Source of the DNA: Nostocoides jenkinsii Ben 74
Lineage (GTDB): Bacteria > Actinomycetota > Actinomycetes > Actinomycetales > Dermatophilaceae
NCBI RefSeq assembly: GCF_001046875.1
Contig: NZ_HF571038.1
Coordinates: forward strand, 1,162,454-1,203,230
DNA length: 40,777 bases
Reading direction: 5' to 3'
Made by a program: the position numbers and the translations under genes. Below, piece by piece: positions 38,139-40,777 of this stretch (positions are counted from its first letter, which is position 1; each line of letters begins with the position of its first letter). The notes beneath the pieces are model-generated. The model ran no database searches and was not told the DNA's origin. It saw nothing but the letters and a program-made list of their open reading frames with translations.

Positions 38139-38140
38139 CC

Positions 38141-38338
38141 GGAACGAGAGCCAGGGCCTCGGCAGAGTGGCCTCGTGGGGCTGTGACCTCCGGTAACGAC
38201 GTGGTTGACCGGCGCGTTGCTGGTGGTGGGCGTGCGACTGGCGGTGACGATCGGAGTTCTCGCACAACCGTTGTCGTCCGGAGTCCCACGCCGCCATGTC
38301 GTTGTCCCTATGCCTCGACAAGCGGCACGGCCGAAAAT
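38141..38338. other. Intergenic DNA between the Nudix 3' end and the operon promoter
   Basis: No gene, tRNA or clear terminator is seen. The region is the right edge of the lower-GC block; no integrase or obvious att repeat was found. Confidence 0.4.
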
Positions 38339-39012
38339 TCACCCGCACCGTGAAGGCCGTCGAAGCCGCTCCCAGAGCAGCCACGGGCTGTCGGCCGGCC
38401 GCAGGGTGGTCCAATCGGCGGCCCGCGCCGCGTGCGCGGCGAAAATGCCGACGAGGGTATGGGGATTGACCAGCTTCCCGCTGGTGGCCGCGGCGAAGGC
38501 ATCGTCGAGGCTCACCCAAGCCCGTGGCATGTCCCGCTCCTCGCCGGTGCGATGGTGCCGCTCGCCTTCGGGGATCTCGTTGAGGTCGCGCGCCAGGAAG
38601 ATGCGGATCGCCTCGGAGGTGTAGCCGGGCGAGGTGACATAGTCGATCAGCAGATCCCACCGGTCGGCGCGCAGGTCCGCCTCCTCACCGAGTTCCCGCG
38701 CGGCGGCAACCACCGGCGGCTCACCGTCGAGATCAAGCAGGCCGGCGGGAATCTCCCAGTCCCGCATCCCGATCGGATGCCGGTACTGCTGGACGAGCAC
38801 AATCCGGCCGGTGTCGTCGAGGGCGACAACGGCCACCGCACCGGGATGCTCGATCAGATCGCGGGCGACGACCTCGTGGCCGAGGTCGACCTGGTCACGG
38901 CGGACATCCCAGACCAGCCCGTGATAGACGGTCTCGGCGGCGAGCACGCGCGCCGGGTCGATGACATCGGCGATCACCGCAGGCAGCGGATCCGGCCCCG
39001 TGGGTCCGGCGG

Positions 39013-39016
<4 letters not shown>
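38339..39016 (-). CDS. Nudix hydrolase, ADP-ribose pyrophosphatase type
   Basis: A 225-residue Nudix protein with [20 protein letters not shown] and the box GLLDLDGE...[10 protein letters not shown], the pattern of ADP-ribose pyrophosphatases. It matches the gene that follows pyrG in mycobacteria (Rv1700-like). ATG 39016 overlaps the pyrG stop (ATGA). The next gene in that conserved order is normally xerD; here the secreted-protein/ABC operon follows instead. The last residues (LRRPSRCG) may differ from relatives because of that junction. Confidence 0.9.
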
Positions 39017-40716
<1,700 letters not shown>

Positions 40717-40777
40717 CTGTACGTCACCGGCGCGAGTTGTCGGTACCTCTCCAGCCACCGGCGCGCCGTCTGCGCGC

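Noticed and set aside
35111-38338. Integrative element with attachment sites
   Set aside because: Lower GC and a synteny break, but no integrase, tRNA or flanking direct repeat was found.

Overview
The window is high-GC DNA (roughly 70% by eye) from an actinobacterium. Most genes lie on the minus strand in the classic actinobacterial chromosomal order aspS - rarA - DUF948 - DUF6167 - alaS - ruvX - mltG - aroE - aroC - aroK - aroB - efp - nusB - pyrR - pyrB - pyrC - carA - carB. A wax ester synthase/DGAT, an MMPL (MmpL3-like) transporter, an actinobacterial PGKGP-type EF-P and a PyrR-binding RNA leader of the actinobacterial type all agree. A Micrococcales lineage (Dermatophilaceae/Intrasporangiaceae-like) is a guess from overall flavour, not shown here.

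Layout from left to right. 1-98: a multi-copy-looking repeat that abruptly ends the carB reading frame. 99-5155: the pyrimidine operon (pyrR-pyrB-pyrC-carA-carB, transcribed leftwards, every junction a 4-5 nt overlap) with a PyrR-binding RNA site over the pyrR ribosome binding site. 5331-10263: an accessory block: secreted metzincin-like protease (+), secreted tandem cyanophycinase-like protein (-), GNAT-Nudix fusion (-). 10260-11256: nusB and efp. 11381-14488: a plus-strand pair, WS/DGAT acyltransferase and an FMN glutamate-synthase-like protein, ended by a 21-bp palindrome. 14601-23727: shikimate genes aroB/K/C/E, then mltG, ruvX (CTG start), alaS, DUF6167 and DUF948. 23795-27360: L,D-transpeptidase, rarA, a YceH-methyltransferase fusion. 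27394-29586: MMPL transporter, ended by a 29-bp perfect hairpin that also encodes the C-terminus of the convergent phosphotransferase. 29663-33266: phosphotransferase, Nudix, YchJ-like protein and aspS. 33415-35139: a helical unknown and a CaCA-type cation/proton antiporter. 35111-38076: a lower-GC four-gene operon (small secreted Cys-containing protein, ABC ATPase, membrane protein with an external domain, second membrane protein) with two palindromes in its promoter. 38339-40758: an ADP-ribose-pyrophosphatase-type Nudix and pyrG.

Functionally the window joins de novo pyrimidine synthesis (PyrR/B/C, CarA/B, PyrG), chorismate synthesis (AroB/K/C/E), translation (AlaS, AspS, EF-P), antitermination (NusB) and cell-wall maturation (MltG, L,D-transpeptidase, MMPL). 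The accessory genes sit exactly at breaks in this conserved order.

The best candidates for something undescribed are the secreted-protein/ABC operon at 35.1-38.1 kb; the strongly over-represented, frame-independent word TATGCCG/CGGCATA; and the multi-word palindromic elements placed at gene 3' ends. No tRNA, rRNA, CRISPR array, insertion sequence or prophage was recognised, and no stretch over 300 bases lacks a gene.
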